Position numbers and translations under genes: made by a program. Of a DNA stretch of 64,000 nt, positions 22,841 to 33,345 are shown in pieces (the first letter of the stretch is position 1; every line of letters begins with the position of its first letter). The stretch comes from Oehlia diaphana (taxonomy: Eukaryota > Glomeromycota > Glomeromycetes > Glomerales > Glomeraceae). Location of the stretch: contig QZLH01000065.1 in assembly GCA_003833135.1 (NCBI GenBank), positions 114,780-178,779 on the forward strand. The letters run 5' to 3'. The notes below the pieces were generated by a model, which saw only the letters and a list, made by a program, of their open reading frames with translations, made no database searches and had not been told where the DNA came from.

Positions 22841-24385
22841 TTATGTTTCTTTACTGCTGCTTGATTCCTTATTATTTTGCTTTTTTTTATAATAATAAAA
22901 AAGAATTAAAATGCATATAAGGATTATAATTACAAATATAATTATAACAACCAAACGTGTACTTGATACATTTTCATTAAAAGATGAGTTAGCAACAGCT
23001 GATACTTCCGTTTCAGAAGGAGAAAAACTATTGTTACCAGCAAATGCCGTTTGTGTTGTTTTAGGTGAATTGTCACGATAATTATACTTAGCTAATAATG
23101 ACCATTTATATTTCAATGGATCTGACACATTTAATTTATAAAAATCTTCGCTGAAGCTTTTTATTAAAGGATCTTTATTTGATTCATTTTTACCTTTAAA
23201 AATTCAAATAATTATTAGGATTAATAAATTTTATTATTTTTATTATAGTATAACATAAGCAAATTGTATTTACCAAATGCAGAAATCATATAATTGTTAA
23301 CCATGACTGATGTATGTCCGCTAAAAGCTCCAATAGGATTTTCTACTATTGGTGTCAACCACTCATAAGGCGTTTTTGAGATATTCAAGATTGACAAATG
23401 TGGCAAAGCTGGTGTAGATTGCTTTGATACTCCACCAAACACTATAACACGTCCATCCGAAGCTATAACAAATAAATAATGAATATAAAAATTTTAATAA
23501 TTATAAACAAAAATTTGTAAAGATATATATATAATGCTTACTTGAAACAGCTGTATGATCGATGCGTGCTTCAGGTGCTTTACCAGTTGTGTTCTATTTG
23601 TATTTACAAGAAAAAAAGATTAGTTATTATGATAATTTAATCATCAATAAATAATCAATAGTAGATTTAAAAAATTTAAATACCAAAATTTGCCATATAT
23701 CATTTATGGTATCATAAACTAATAAACTATCCATTGGCAGATTTATATTATTAATCATTCCACCAATAAATAAAATTTGACCATTGGGAATTAAAACTTG
23801 GACATATTTATTATAGGAATTAAGAAAACCTTTGGAAGAGTATTTGTCTGAAAAGATTTTCGGAACTGAGGCACTAATATTCAGTACCATATTAATTGTG
23901 TCGAATATTAACACTTTCTCATCCAAAAATGTTGGAGTTAAGTAGGATTTTCCAGTTTTCTCATCAGAAATCCAATTTGTTGATTGAAAAAACGATATCA
24001 TTGGTTGTACATTATTGACATATTGATTTATTTCCCATTTTTTTAACGTAGTATCAAATACATTGACAGAGAAATTACCGGCGAGTTCATCTAAAAACAT
24101 TATTTTATTACCACTCGGAATTGGATTACGAAATCCAAGGTTATCTGGTTTAGGTTTAATATTTTTGAGGTCTATCCACTTAGATTGTTTAACAAGTTCA
24201 TCAGTATCTAATGATATGCCTTCTAAATCTACATAAAAAAATTGCGTAAGATCTAGACAATATAATTTGTCTCCTATAAAAATTGCTTTAGTATTAATAA
24301 ATGATGCACAATTAGATAAAATAATCTGATTAAAGATTATTAAAGTTATAAAAATTATTAATTTTGATAATAATAAGCACCGCAT
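22841..24385 (-). CDS. Kelch-repeat single-pass membrane protein 1
   Basis: Exons 23684-24385, 23542-23593, 23274-23462 and 22841-23193 encode 431 residues. A hydrophobic N-terminus (residues 1-27, ending LSNCAS) is a probable signal peptide. Kelch-like blades follow, with PNGQILFIGG, LLVYDTINDIWQIL, HTAVSTSDGRVIVFGG and SILNISKTPYEW as the clearest motifs. A membrane segment RLVVIIIFVIIILICILILF (about 395-414) and a short KKK-start Ser-rich cytoplasmic tail complete it. This predicts a type I membrane protein with an extracellular propeller, possibly a surface receptor or adhesion protein; the ligand is unknown. Exon lengths and phases match its two tandem neighbours (52-nt exon 2 in all three). 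Confidence 0.88.
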
Positions 24386-25093
24386 GTTTTTTTTACGTAT
24401 GATATTTAATATAAAAATGTTAAAAAAAAGGAACAGGATGAAAAATGGCTAAAATCGATTAAAAGAATCCAGGGTAAATTAAAAATTGTCACTAAATATC
24501 ACTGTGATAAATGTGATAAATGTGATAAAAATTAATGTACGATAGAAACTATTCTTGGAAAATGAAAAAAAAAAAATTCGGATGTTGCATTAATCATTTT
24601 AAAATCATTAACCAAATAAAAACTTCAAATTCTTAGGAAATTGATTATTCAATAATTTAAATGTTACAATTTTTTTATTTCTTTGTCTTTTTCTTTTTTT
24701 TTTATTTATTTTCGTTGCATGGAAAAAGCGTAATACATATTTTTTGTGTTGTGTTTATAATTTGTCAACATATTACTAATTATTACTTAATAAAGTAAAT
24801 AATAATTCCGAAACGTGGTTGACGAAGCTGTTATCAGCCGCATGCATACGGCCAATTAAAAAAACTTTTGAATCGGCACACATTTTATTGTTTTACTATG
24901 TTGGGATAAGTGATATTTTACTAGTTTAATAATAAAATAAAGTATATACAGAACTTTAATTTTTTTTTAATACATTTAATATAATAATAATTTTAATATA
25001 ATAAGAAAAATTAAGCGGGAAGAAAATGTTTTATAAATTATAATCTAATTTTCTCTTTAGTATTGAACTATTAACGTAATATTTTCCTTTATG
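24386..25093. other. Intergenic spacer between kelch genes
   Basis: About 0.7 kb of AT-rich DNA between two same-strand kelch genes. It should contain the promoter of the 22841-24385 gene and the 3' end of the next one. No motif stands out. Confidence 0.5.
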
Positions 25094-26638
25094 TCATGCT
25101 TTCAACTCATCATTACTAGATATACATGTATTTTCATTACTAGATATATTTCGTTGATTAGTATTCTTATTTTCCTTAATCTTACTTCTATATTGCTTTG
25201 CTTTATAAAAAACGAATATTGATATACATATAAAGATGATCACCGCAAATACGATAATAACAATATTACGTGTTCCTAATCTAAGAGCTGAATCAACACT
25301 AGCTTGAATGGGAGTAGAATTCGTTGGTTTATAAATATTAAGAGAGCTATTAGAAAAATTAGAAATATCATCAATACCGGAAAGAAAAGACCATTTATAT
25401 TTTAATGGGTCTCTCGTGTCTAATTTATAAATATTTTTATTATCAATTAATGAAGGTATTGTTTCTGTTGTATTTATACCTTCAAAAAATTTAAAAAAAT
25501 ATTATTATATAGTATTTTTAAAAAAGAAGAAAGATCAACCGAGTTAATATTTACCAAATGCAATAATCATATAATCTTTAACCATGACTGCTACGTGTCC
25601 ACTAAAAGTGAAAGATCCAAAAGGATTTTCTACCGTTGGTGTTGACCACTCGTATGGTATTTTTGAGGTATCCAAAATTGATAATTGCGGCGAAGCTGGT
25701 ACTGAATTTGATATTCCTCCAAATACAATAATACGTCCATCTGAAGCTAAAATAAATAAATAAATAAATAAATTGATAATAAAAATTATAAAGTATATTT
25801 TAAGCTGGTTTAATGCTTACTTGAGACAGCTGTATGCCCTAAACGTCCTTCAGGTGTTTCACCTGTTGCATTCTATTGTATTAATGTACAAAAAAATTTG
25901 ATTAACCATCAATTTATTTAATTTATTTAATTTATTTATCGTTTCACCAGTAAATTAAATAAATACCATCATTTGCCATGTATCAGTTAAGGTATCATAC
26001 ATTAATATATTGTTCATTGAATATTTAATACTTCTAAATCCTCCACCAATAAAAAGAATTTGGCCATTCAACAAAACTTGTACAAAATTATCCATAACAA
26101 ACCCTTTTACAAAAAGATTTTTCGCGGTTGAAACACTTTTCGTCAATGTCAAATTAATTGAATCAAATATTGTCATGTCCTTATAAATTTCATCGAATAA
26201 GTATGATATGCCAGTTTTTTCATCTGAAACCCAAACTCCTATGCCAATAGATACTTTATTAACTTTAAATGGTTTCGTTTCCCATACGTTTAATGTAATG
26301 TGAAATGTGTAAGCATCTACGCCACCATCGGCATGATCAAATAAAATTAAATTCTCATTAGCTTTATCTAAAAGTGGTTGACCAGCTAAAATGTCAGGTT
26401 TAGGTTTAACCTCGGTAAGATCAATCCATTTAGATTTATCAATAACAGCATCAGTGTCTAATGATACACCAGCTAAATCCACATAAAAAAAATTAAATTC
26501 TATAGATCCAAAAAAATATAATTTATCTCCACTAAAAAACGAATAAAGATCACTTCCCCCGAATAAACCGCAATTTGTGAAAATAACATGATTAAAAATT
26601 ATTAACGCTGCGGGAATAATTAATTGTGATAATTGCAT
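25094..26638 (-). CDS. Kelch-repeat single-pass membrane protein 2
   Basis: Exons 25967-26638, 25821-25872, 25555-25746 and 25094-25479 encode 433 residues. The signal peptide is about residues 1-23 (ending TNCG). Kelch motifs include LNGQILFIGGG, MYDTLTDTWQMM, HTAVSSDGRIIVFGG and SILDTSKIPYEW. The last exon encodes DPLKYKWSF, a Ser/Asn stalk, the membrane segment IVIIVFAVIIFICISIFVFY, then a charged KAKQYRSK tail. Architecture and intron phases equal those of the flanking copies, so these are tandem duplicates. The cytoplasmic tail is longer and more charged than in copy 1. Receptor-like role is inferred from topology only. Confidence 0.87.
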
Positions 26639-27433
26639 TTTTTATTTTATTTAACGTTCATTAAAAAAAAAAATGTATTAATAGATGTAAAAAAGAACAG
26701 AACAAAAAGAGTTGAATCATAAAGAATCCCCCTTTATTATATATAATAAGATTATGATATCACGGTGATAGTATGAAGACCGCGTACAAATTTTTTTAAA
26801 GTACTGTCACGTGCGTGATTGCTCATTAGAAACCCAGGGTCTATTTTAAGAATACTCACTAGCCGGCATCACGACAAATAATATGGATAGTAAAGTGATT
26901 TTGGTGAACAATTAATTTTTCTTCGTAACCAAAAATTCAATAATGGCGAAATCATGTTCAAACTAACGAAACTCGACAACGCTCACGATCATTTTCTCGT
27001 CAATTATGGATATTTTCTTTTAATTCTCAACCTCCGCCGCCTGATAATTCAGCCTGGATAATTTTGGACGAGCTCCGTATTTCTGATTACACATAAAATA
27101 TTTCATTTATTTCTTTATGTATTATATTAACTATTTCACGGGTGGAACATTTATGGGTAAACATATAATATCAACTATATCGACAAAAAATTTTGTTTAT
27201 TAATTTAAAATTAGTTTTGTCCATACGATATCACTTACTGTATATTCGATAGACGTATATACAGTAACTAATGCAATTCTCATCGGACAACCAATCATCA
27301 AAAGGATTGAATGCAAAAATATTTTTATTTTATTTCTAAAAAATAATTTAGATATGCTAATAAACTTACTGTAAAACCAAAAAATCTATAATCTTATTAT
27401 AAATACCAGGGGATATAACGGATATTATTTCTT
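26639..27433. other. Intergenic spacer between kelch genes
   Basis: About 0.8 kb of AT-rich DNA. A short coding-like scrap (QPPPPDNSAWIILDELRI) occurs near 27025-27090 on the plus strand without supporting context. A small inverted repeat TTACTGTATAT/ATATACAGTAA lies at 27235-27267. Confidence 0.45.
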
Positions 27434-28982
27434 TCAATTTAAACTTGTTTCTAATTCATCATTATTTGATATATTTGATTTATTAGTATTTTTTCTTCTA
27501 TATTGCTTTATTTTATAAAAACCAAATATTGTTATGGATATAATGACCAATACTATAACTATGATTATAATAATCAAACGTAACTTTAATGCAAATGATG
27601 CGTCAGATGCATTCGTTTGAATGGGAGTAGAATTTGTTGGTGTAGGAGTCTCGTCATCATTTTTAGCAAATAACGACCATTTATACTTTAATGGATCTGA
27701 TATATCTAATTTATAGATATTTTTATTTTCAGATGATGCTGTAAATATTTCAGTTACTGAGTCTGATGATTCTGATGCATTTTTACCTTCAAAATAAAAA
27801 AAATAACGATTAATTACTGATCTTATGTAAAATTATTTTTTTTTTAAATAAGAAGATTACGAAATTATATTTACCGAATGCAGAAATCATAAAGTTTTTA
27901 ACTATGATCGATGTATGTTCACCAAGAACTAAAAATTCAGTAAGATTTTCTACTACTGGTGTTGACCACTCATATGGTGATTTTGAGGTGTCCAAGATTG
28001 ATAAATCTGGTGAAGCTGGTAATAAATTTGATACTCCACCAAATACAATAACACGTCCATCCGTAGCTAAAAAATTAAAATTAAAATTTAGTAACGTTAA
28101 AATTAGTATATGTATATAACAATTAACAAGTTTGTTTAATGCTTACTTAGAACAGCCGTATGTTTGATACGTTCCCCTGGCGTTTCACCTACCGTATTCT
28201 AGATTTCAAAAAAAAAAAAAATAATATTTAATTAATTGTCAGTTGGTTCATTTTTATCATAAAAGGTTTCATACCAGTATTTGCCATGCATCCGTTACGG
28301 TGTTATAAGCGATAATGTTACCCATCGATTGTGCTTTATTACCAATTTTTCCACCAATAAACAGAACAAGACCATTTGGCAATAAAACCTGTGCAAAACC
28401 AATGTACGAACTAGAAGAATTACCCAAAAGATTTTTCGGACTTGAAACGCTTTGTGTTAATTCCAAATTAATTGAATCAAATATTGATACTCCATTTGAA
28501 ATTGATTGAAATGTATAAGATTTTCCAGTTTTTCTATCTGTGATCCATTCATTAGAAACACTCCAAACATTAGGAATTTGTATGCGGTTTAAAAAGAATT
28601 TGGGATCTTGATTCATCACTTCCCATTTATTTAATTTAGTATCAAATATATTAATGTAGAAATTACTGACAGTACTAAAGAAAATTATTTTATTATTATC
28701 TTTACCACTTAAAAATGGGTAACGAGAAATAGGTGTGATTGGTTGAGGTTTAATATCGGTAAGGTCAATCCACTTGGATCGATCAATAACGGTATTAGTA
28801 TCTAATGATATGTCTGTTAAGTCTACATGAAAAAAATTATTTATATCATTGAAATAATATAATTTATCACCAGCTAAAAAACTTTTATATCCATCGCCTC
28901 CAAAATTTATTACACAATTTGCTAAAATAATATGATTAAAAACTCTTAGTGTTATTGAAATAATTAATTTTGATAATTTCAT
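27434..28982 (-). CDS. Kelch-repeat single-pass membrane protein 3
   Basis: Exons 28275-28982, 28147-28198, 27875-28066 and 27434-27786 encode 434 residues. The signal peptide is about residues 1-23 (ending LANCV). Kelch-type motifs include PNGLVLFIGGK, AYNTVTDAWQIL, DGRVIVFGG and SILDTSKSPYEW. A DPLKYKWSL juxtamembrane block, the membrane segment RLIIIIIVIVLVIISITIF and a basic KIKQYRRK tail end the protein. The juxtamembrane block is conserved in all three tandem copies while the distal tail differs. Probably a cell-surface protein; substrate or partner unknown. Confidence 0.87.
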
Positions 28983-29368
28983 TTTTTTTTTTTTTTTTTT
29001 TACTAGCGTTTATTTAAATGTAAAAATTAAATAATAAGACGTAGTTGAGTTTATGAAAGTCCACCCCTTTTTTTTTATTAAAATTAGAAAAAAGGGATTT
29101 TCCTCTACGTGATGTTTTGGAATGATAAATAATAATGTGATTCATTTTATCCACCAACCATATTTTTTCAACAAAATTGATTATTAATTTTGTATTACAA
29201 GTTGACAAAGGGTTTTTCATTTTGTTTCAAAATATTGATGGTAAATACTAACCATAACAAGAAATCAGTATCGATTCATGGAATTTTTTTTTTTTTCAAT
29301 AAAATTATTTATATATAACTATATTATAAATCCAAATATCTATAAATTCTTAATTCATACTTTGTATA
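28983..29368. promoter_or_regulatory. Divergent intergenic region
   Basis: 386 bp separate the minus-strand kelch gene from the plus-strand membrane-protein gene, so promoters of both must lie here. The DNA is AT-rich with T-runs immediately 5' of both start codons. No specific factor site was recognised. Confidence 0.4.
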
Positions 29369-31006
29369 ATGTCACCGAGAAATCTTCAAGATGTGCCACT
29401 TGCAACTTGGCAATGGCGGGATTCATTAATAAGATTAATCTTAGCTGCAATAATATTTACATGGGGTGTTTTGCTCGAGGTTTGTGGAGAACAGCCAAAT
29501 TATTCTCCTGAGCTTCAGTATTTGATGAGTTTCGGATCATTTATTGTGGCCATTATACTTGGTGCACTGGCTCAAGCGACACTTGCTCATATGTTTTCTT
29601 ACGTGCAAGGTTATTTTTTACTTAAAAGTCATGGAATTCCTCTTCATGCAATCATGAGTGGAGAACAAACTCCAGTACGGATTTTAGCAGCATGTTTAAC
29701 TATATTTAAATACAAAAAAATTGGAACTGAAGATTATAAAGAACAAAAATATGGAAAATTCTATCAGATATTTCTATATACAAGTACTTTAATAATATAT
29801 TTTGCAAGCGTTGGTGTTGGTGGTTATGCTGCATCTGAGTTAGGAACGTCTTATATTTATTATAGTTCTCCAATTAAATGGGTACAAGTTCCAACAATTC
29901 CAAATGATGAATTACGTATAAGCTTAAATAATGCATTTCTACCAAAAAATTTCTTGAATGAGATATCCTCAATTCAATATAATTCATTAGCACGTTGGGT
30001 TCAAAAGACTGCTGCTATTGACAAAGAGGTAGCATTCCTACCGATAACGCTTGACAATATTAAAAATGCATTAGATGGTAGAAATCTTAAAGGTGGTTTA
30101 TTCAAGTGGAAAGTAGAGGCGAAATATGATAATGTTAACATGCAATATATAACAGCTCAATGTGATGTTGATCCAAATCCTTCTTGCAATACGGAACAGT
30201 TACAGAAAGAAACAATAATTTTTACAAAAGCTAGTAAAGACAATAAAACTCTTTTATGGGATATGTGTAATTTGCCTGATAAAACGGGCTCTATACGACT
30301 AGTTTGTTCCATAACTCTAAAAGGAGGAGTTTTTCCTAGTACAACAATAGTCTATCCGGAAAATCTACCTCGTGGTGAACAACTGGCTGAAATTCTGTTG
30401 CGAAAGGATGAGATGATAGATTTAAATGAACTTAGAGATGAGATGTTTACTATAATGGAAAAAGTTTTAGCACGGCCTACATATAATGTTAATAATGATA
30501 TAATTTCTAGTAATGTTCTTCAACAATTGCTTAACCAATGGAACTGTGAAGCAAGAAACGTTACTTGTGCACAAGAATTGGGAACAGCAGCAGCTATACG
30601 ATATTTTGGAGCTCGTTTAGAAGCTGCAAATATTATGTATCCCGTTGATAATCTCATTAACGTAAATGAATGGATAGAAAAGAGTGGATCAACTGGTTCC
30701 TTAACGGTTACGCATAAAGTGTGTATAGGAGGAAGGAACCCGATTTTAACGATCGGTTTAATGATATTTATACCATCAATAATGATAGTTATTGAGCTTT
30801 TACCACTATTATTTAGTAAAAATAAAGCGTGGTGGTTGGCATCTGATATTGGCTTTAAACATATAGCTTTATTGCGAAGTACTGCGAAAAGTGGAATTAA
30901 TTTACCCGAATGTACTGATCGTCCTAATGAAATTACAAATAGTCATACGGCAGTTAGATTTAATGTTAAACCCGAGAATGATTATTTCGGATTAGAAGAA
31001 GTTTAA
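29369..31006 (+). CDS. Intronless multi-pass membrane protein, function unknown
   Basis: A single open frame of 545 residues. Predicted membrane segments lie at about residues 20-38, 51-75, 132-156 and 458-482. Between the third and fourth is a large, probably extracytoplasmic, domain of about 300 residues containing several Cys (QCDVDPNPSC, WNCEARNVTC, KVCIGG) that could form disulphides and a few N-x-S/T sites. After the last segment comes a cytoplasmic tail of about 60 residues ending FGLEEV. The even codon pattern, lack of introns and length support a real gene. I do not recognise a named family; many fungal proteins share this three-plus-one topology without known function. Confidence 0.85.
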   Translation: MSPRNLQDVPLATWQWRDSLIRLILAAIIFTWGVLLEVCGEQPNYSPELQYLMSFGSFIVAIILGALAQATLAHMFSYVQGYFLLKSHGIPLHAIMSGEQTPVRILAACLTIFKYKKIGTEDYKEQKYGKFYQIFLYTSTLIIYFASVGVGGYAASELGTSYIYYSSPIKWVQVPTIPNDELRISLNNAFLPKNFLNEISSIQYNSLARWVQKTAAIDKEVAFLPITLDNIKNALDGRNLKGGLFKWKVEAKYDNVNMQYITAQCDVDPNPSCNTEQLQKETIIFTKASKDNKTLLWDMCNLPDKTGSIRLVCSITLKGGVFPSTTIVYPENLPRGEQLAEILLRKDEMIDLNELRDEMFTIMEKVLARPTYNVNNDIISSNVLQQLLNQWNCEARNVTCAQELGTAAAIRYFGARLEAANIMYPVDNLINVNEWIEKSGSTGSLTVTHKVCIGGRNPILTIGLMIFIPSIMIVIELLPLLFSKNKAWWLASDIGFKHIALLRSTAKSGINLPECTDRPNEITNSHTAVRFNVKPENDYFGLEEV

Positions 31007-32779
31007 CTTTAGAACAAATTCGTTATTTTTATTTATTGCTTTACTTATTTTGTAAAAAAAATAATATAAAGATATATTATTGTTATACATAATTAGTAAA
31101 AATTTTGTCTTTAGTTCCGAAAATCTCCATTTTTACTTACCAAATTAAGTTTTAAAGAGATATCATTAAATGTCACATCTGTTTATCACAAATTCTTTTT
31201 ATCTTATCACTTATCCCAAATGATTCCGATTAATAATATGCATAACAGATAAGCATGAACAATGAATTAATTAATTAAGGAAGTTCTTTGATCCGGAAAT
31301 ATATTTAATGAAAAAGTTTCAGATCATGCATGCATGATGTAGATTTGCCAAACAAACACAATCATTACAACAATTATAAATTCAAAAGTCAATAAAATCG
31401 GACTTAAAGGTCCGTTTAGCAGTAATTTGTCTAAAATGTCGATAGTTAATAAAGAAAAATGGAAGTTTTAACGTAGGGATTGGAATTAATTATCGATTCT
31501 TTTTTTAAGATTTTTTTTTTTAATAGGTCAGCCTGACGTAAAATCAATTTCTGATTTTAGCAATGATATGGCTGTACTAATTTCCCCTACTTTCATTGGT
31601 GAACCGGGTCCGATTGATCAACATCTGGAATTTTTTTTTGATTTGTAGTCATTTGTAATCATCCAGACCCATGTCTTCTACCGTCATTACATGAATTCCA
31701 CGTCGGAACCTGGGGCGAAAGTTAGTATAGCCCTCTTGGCTCTTATTATCTGTTATATATTAAAAATTATTAATAAACCTTCGCCCACGTTATTTACGTT
31801 ACTTTCTATTTTTTTGGATAAAAGATTATTCGATTTAGCAACTTGTGATAATTTTTTCGTCAAATATCGTATTTTTTTTTTTTTTTTTTATCTGAACATA
31901 GTTTTACGATTATATTTTTTTATGACAAGTGAATTCAGGATAAGACTTTATATTTGAGCACCTCATAAATTAGAATAATAAATGTTATATATTTCTTCAA
32001 TAAATTGACAAAATTTTTCATTCATTAAATTAAAATAGGATGCTAAATTCTTATATAATCAAATAATCAATAAGTAACTTAGTAGTAACTTTATATAATA
32101 AATCTTGAATATTAATAATTCTTTTAGGTTATTGTGGGCAGATCCAAGACTGGCGACAAAGTACCAGTTGTATCGAGTGGTTCCTTAAAAGAATCTTCAA
32201 TAAAATATAATGATAGAGGTTGGAACCGACCAAAAAACTTTAACCGGTTAAAAACCAATTAATAGGGAAGGAAAAAGTTCGAGTTTAGCGACTTGAGTCA
32301 GTTCGTTCCATTCGGTTTGGTAGATCGGGTTTTGATAAATTTTTGATTATGTATTGACTTAAGATCTGGACTGAAGTTACAAAAACCGATTATGGAAACG
32401 AACCGAGCGAGTCGTTCCCATCCCTACAACAGATTAACCAATGGTCTTAACCGATTAATTAATCGGGTATTAAAAAGTATTAAATATATTTTAGTCGCAA
32501 ATTGTACCAATTTTTAAAAAATTGTAAAATAGTCATATTCTATTAACCTTATTTTTTTTTACTTTTATTTTTATGATATTTTATTAATCACATTTTATTA
32601 ACTTTATTGTTAAAATTGTTAAAAGCTTAAAAGCACGTGACCGAAATGTCGCATACCTAGACCCAGGTCGCATTAGATAATTTGACCAGAATTAGGGTTG
32701 ATAATTTGAATCGATTAACGATTAACGTTAATCAATTCTATAATGAATAAATTTTAATACTAGGACCACAACGATGACT
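31007..32779. other. Intergenic region with one possible TIR element
   Basis: AT-rich, no supported gene. The open frame near 31691 is T-run-rich and unlike a protein. A possible TIR element lies at 32214-32426. Confidence 0.5.
32214..32426. mobile_element. Possible hAT-type MITE, 213 bp
   Basis: The left end TAGAGGTTGGAACCGAC and the reverse complement of the right end TAGGGATGGGAACGAC are similar imperfect inverted repeats. The interior is rich in AACCGGTT and GAACCGA motifs. No clear 8-bp flanking duplication was found, so the boundaries are uncertain. Confidence 0.45.
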
Positions 32780-33130
32780 ATAGAAGCGTTTATACCGTCC
32801 TTTATGCCAAAATTTATTAGTTTCAATTGCTTGCCAAGTTTTTCAAAATTAATTTTCGTTATTATAATTTCTTCATTATTTTCTTCTAGTTTTCCCTTAT
32901 AATATGATTTTGTACTACATTTCGTGCTCGTATTATTTGTTCATCCACTAAATTTCTATTGTTTCATTGGTAAACAATAACTGATAAACTAGTATTAATT
33001 CGATTTCAGTTCTTTTTATTTCATGGAATTGCTCTTTCAATTCTTTAATTTGAGTTTCTAGTCGATTTTGCTCAGATTATAAGTGACTCTCAACTCAAAT
33101 TTATCTTTTCCTAGTTCAGTAATTATTTTA
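32780..33130 (-). pseudogene. Relic of a coiled-coil protein gene
   Basis: The minus strand holds collinear coding fragments separated by frameshifts and stops. They are ITELGKDKFELR, RLETQIKELKEQFHEIKR, ELILVYQLLFTNETIEI, DEQIIRARNVVQNHII, KLEENNEEIIITKINFEKL and GKQLKLINFGIKDGINASIV. The Glu/Lys/Leu heptad-like pattern suggests a coiled coil. The parent family was not identified. Confidence 0.65.
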
Positions 33131-33180
33131 TAGAAAATCATTTTTTATAATCTTATCTTCTTCAATTTTCTATTCTTTTT

Positions 33181-33345
33181 CAAATTTTGCTTGAAGCTCT
33201 GAATGATGATGAATACTATGAACATGATCCATATATAAAATATTTGTGCACATATACAGTAGTTATTTATATTATCGCCCCGTTATTTGAAAAAAGAAAA
33301 ATGATGGAATTTTGGCGCACGTTAAATTACGTAATTGAATTTGTT
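33181..33345 (+). pseudogene. BTB-domain gene fragment
   Basis: Collinear remnants of the BTB exon found in the intact family: LLEALNDDEYYE, then DPYIKYL, a frameshift, YYRPVI-like and KKRKMMEFWRTLNY. Internal deletions removed the DVTIEVG and RILSTNK blocks. The BACK exon is missing. A dead and truncated duplicate. Confidence 0.75.

Noticed and set aside
31691..31957. 88-residue open frame
   Set aside because: Translation of T-runs and AT-rich DNA, with no splice partners or recognisable domain.
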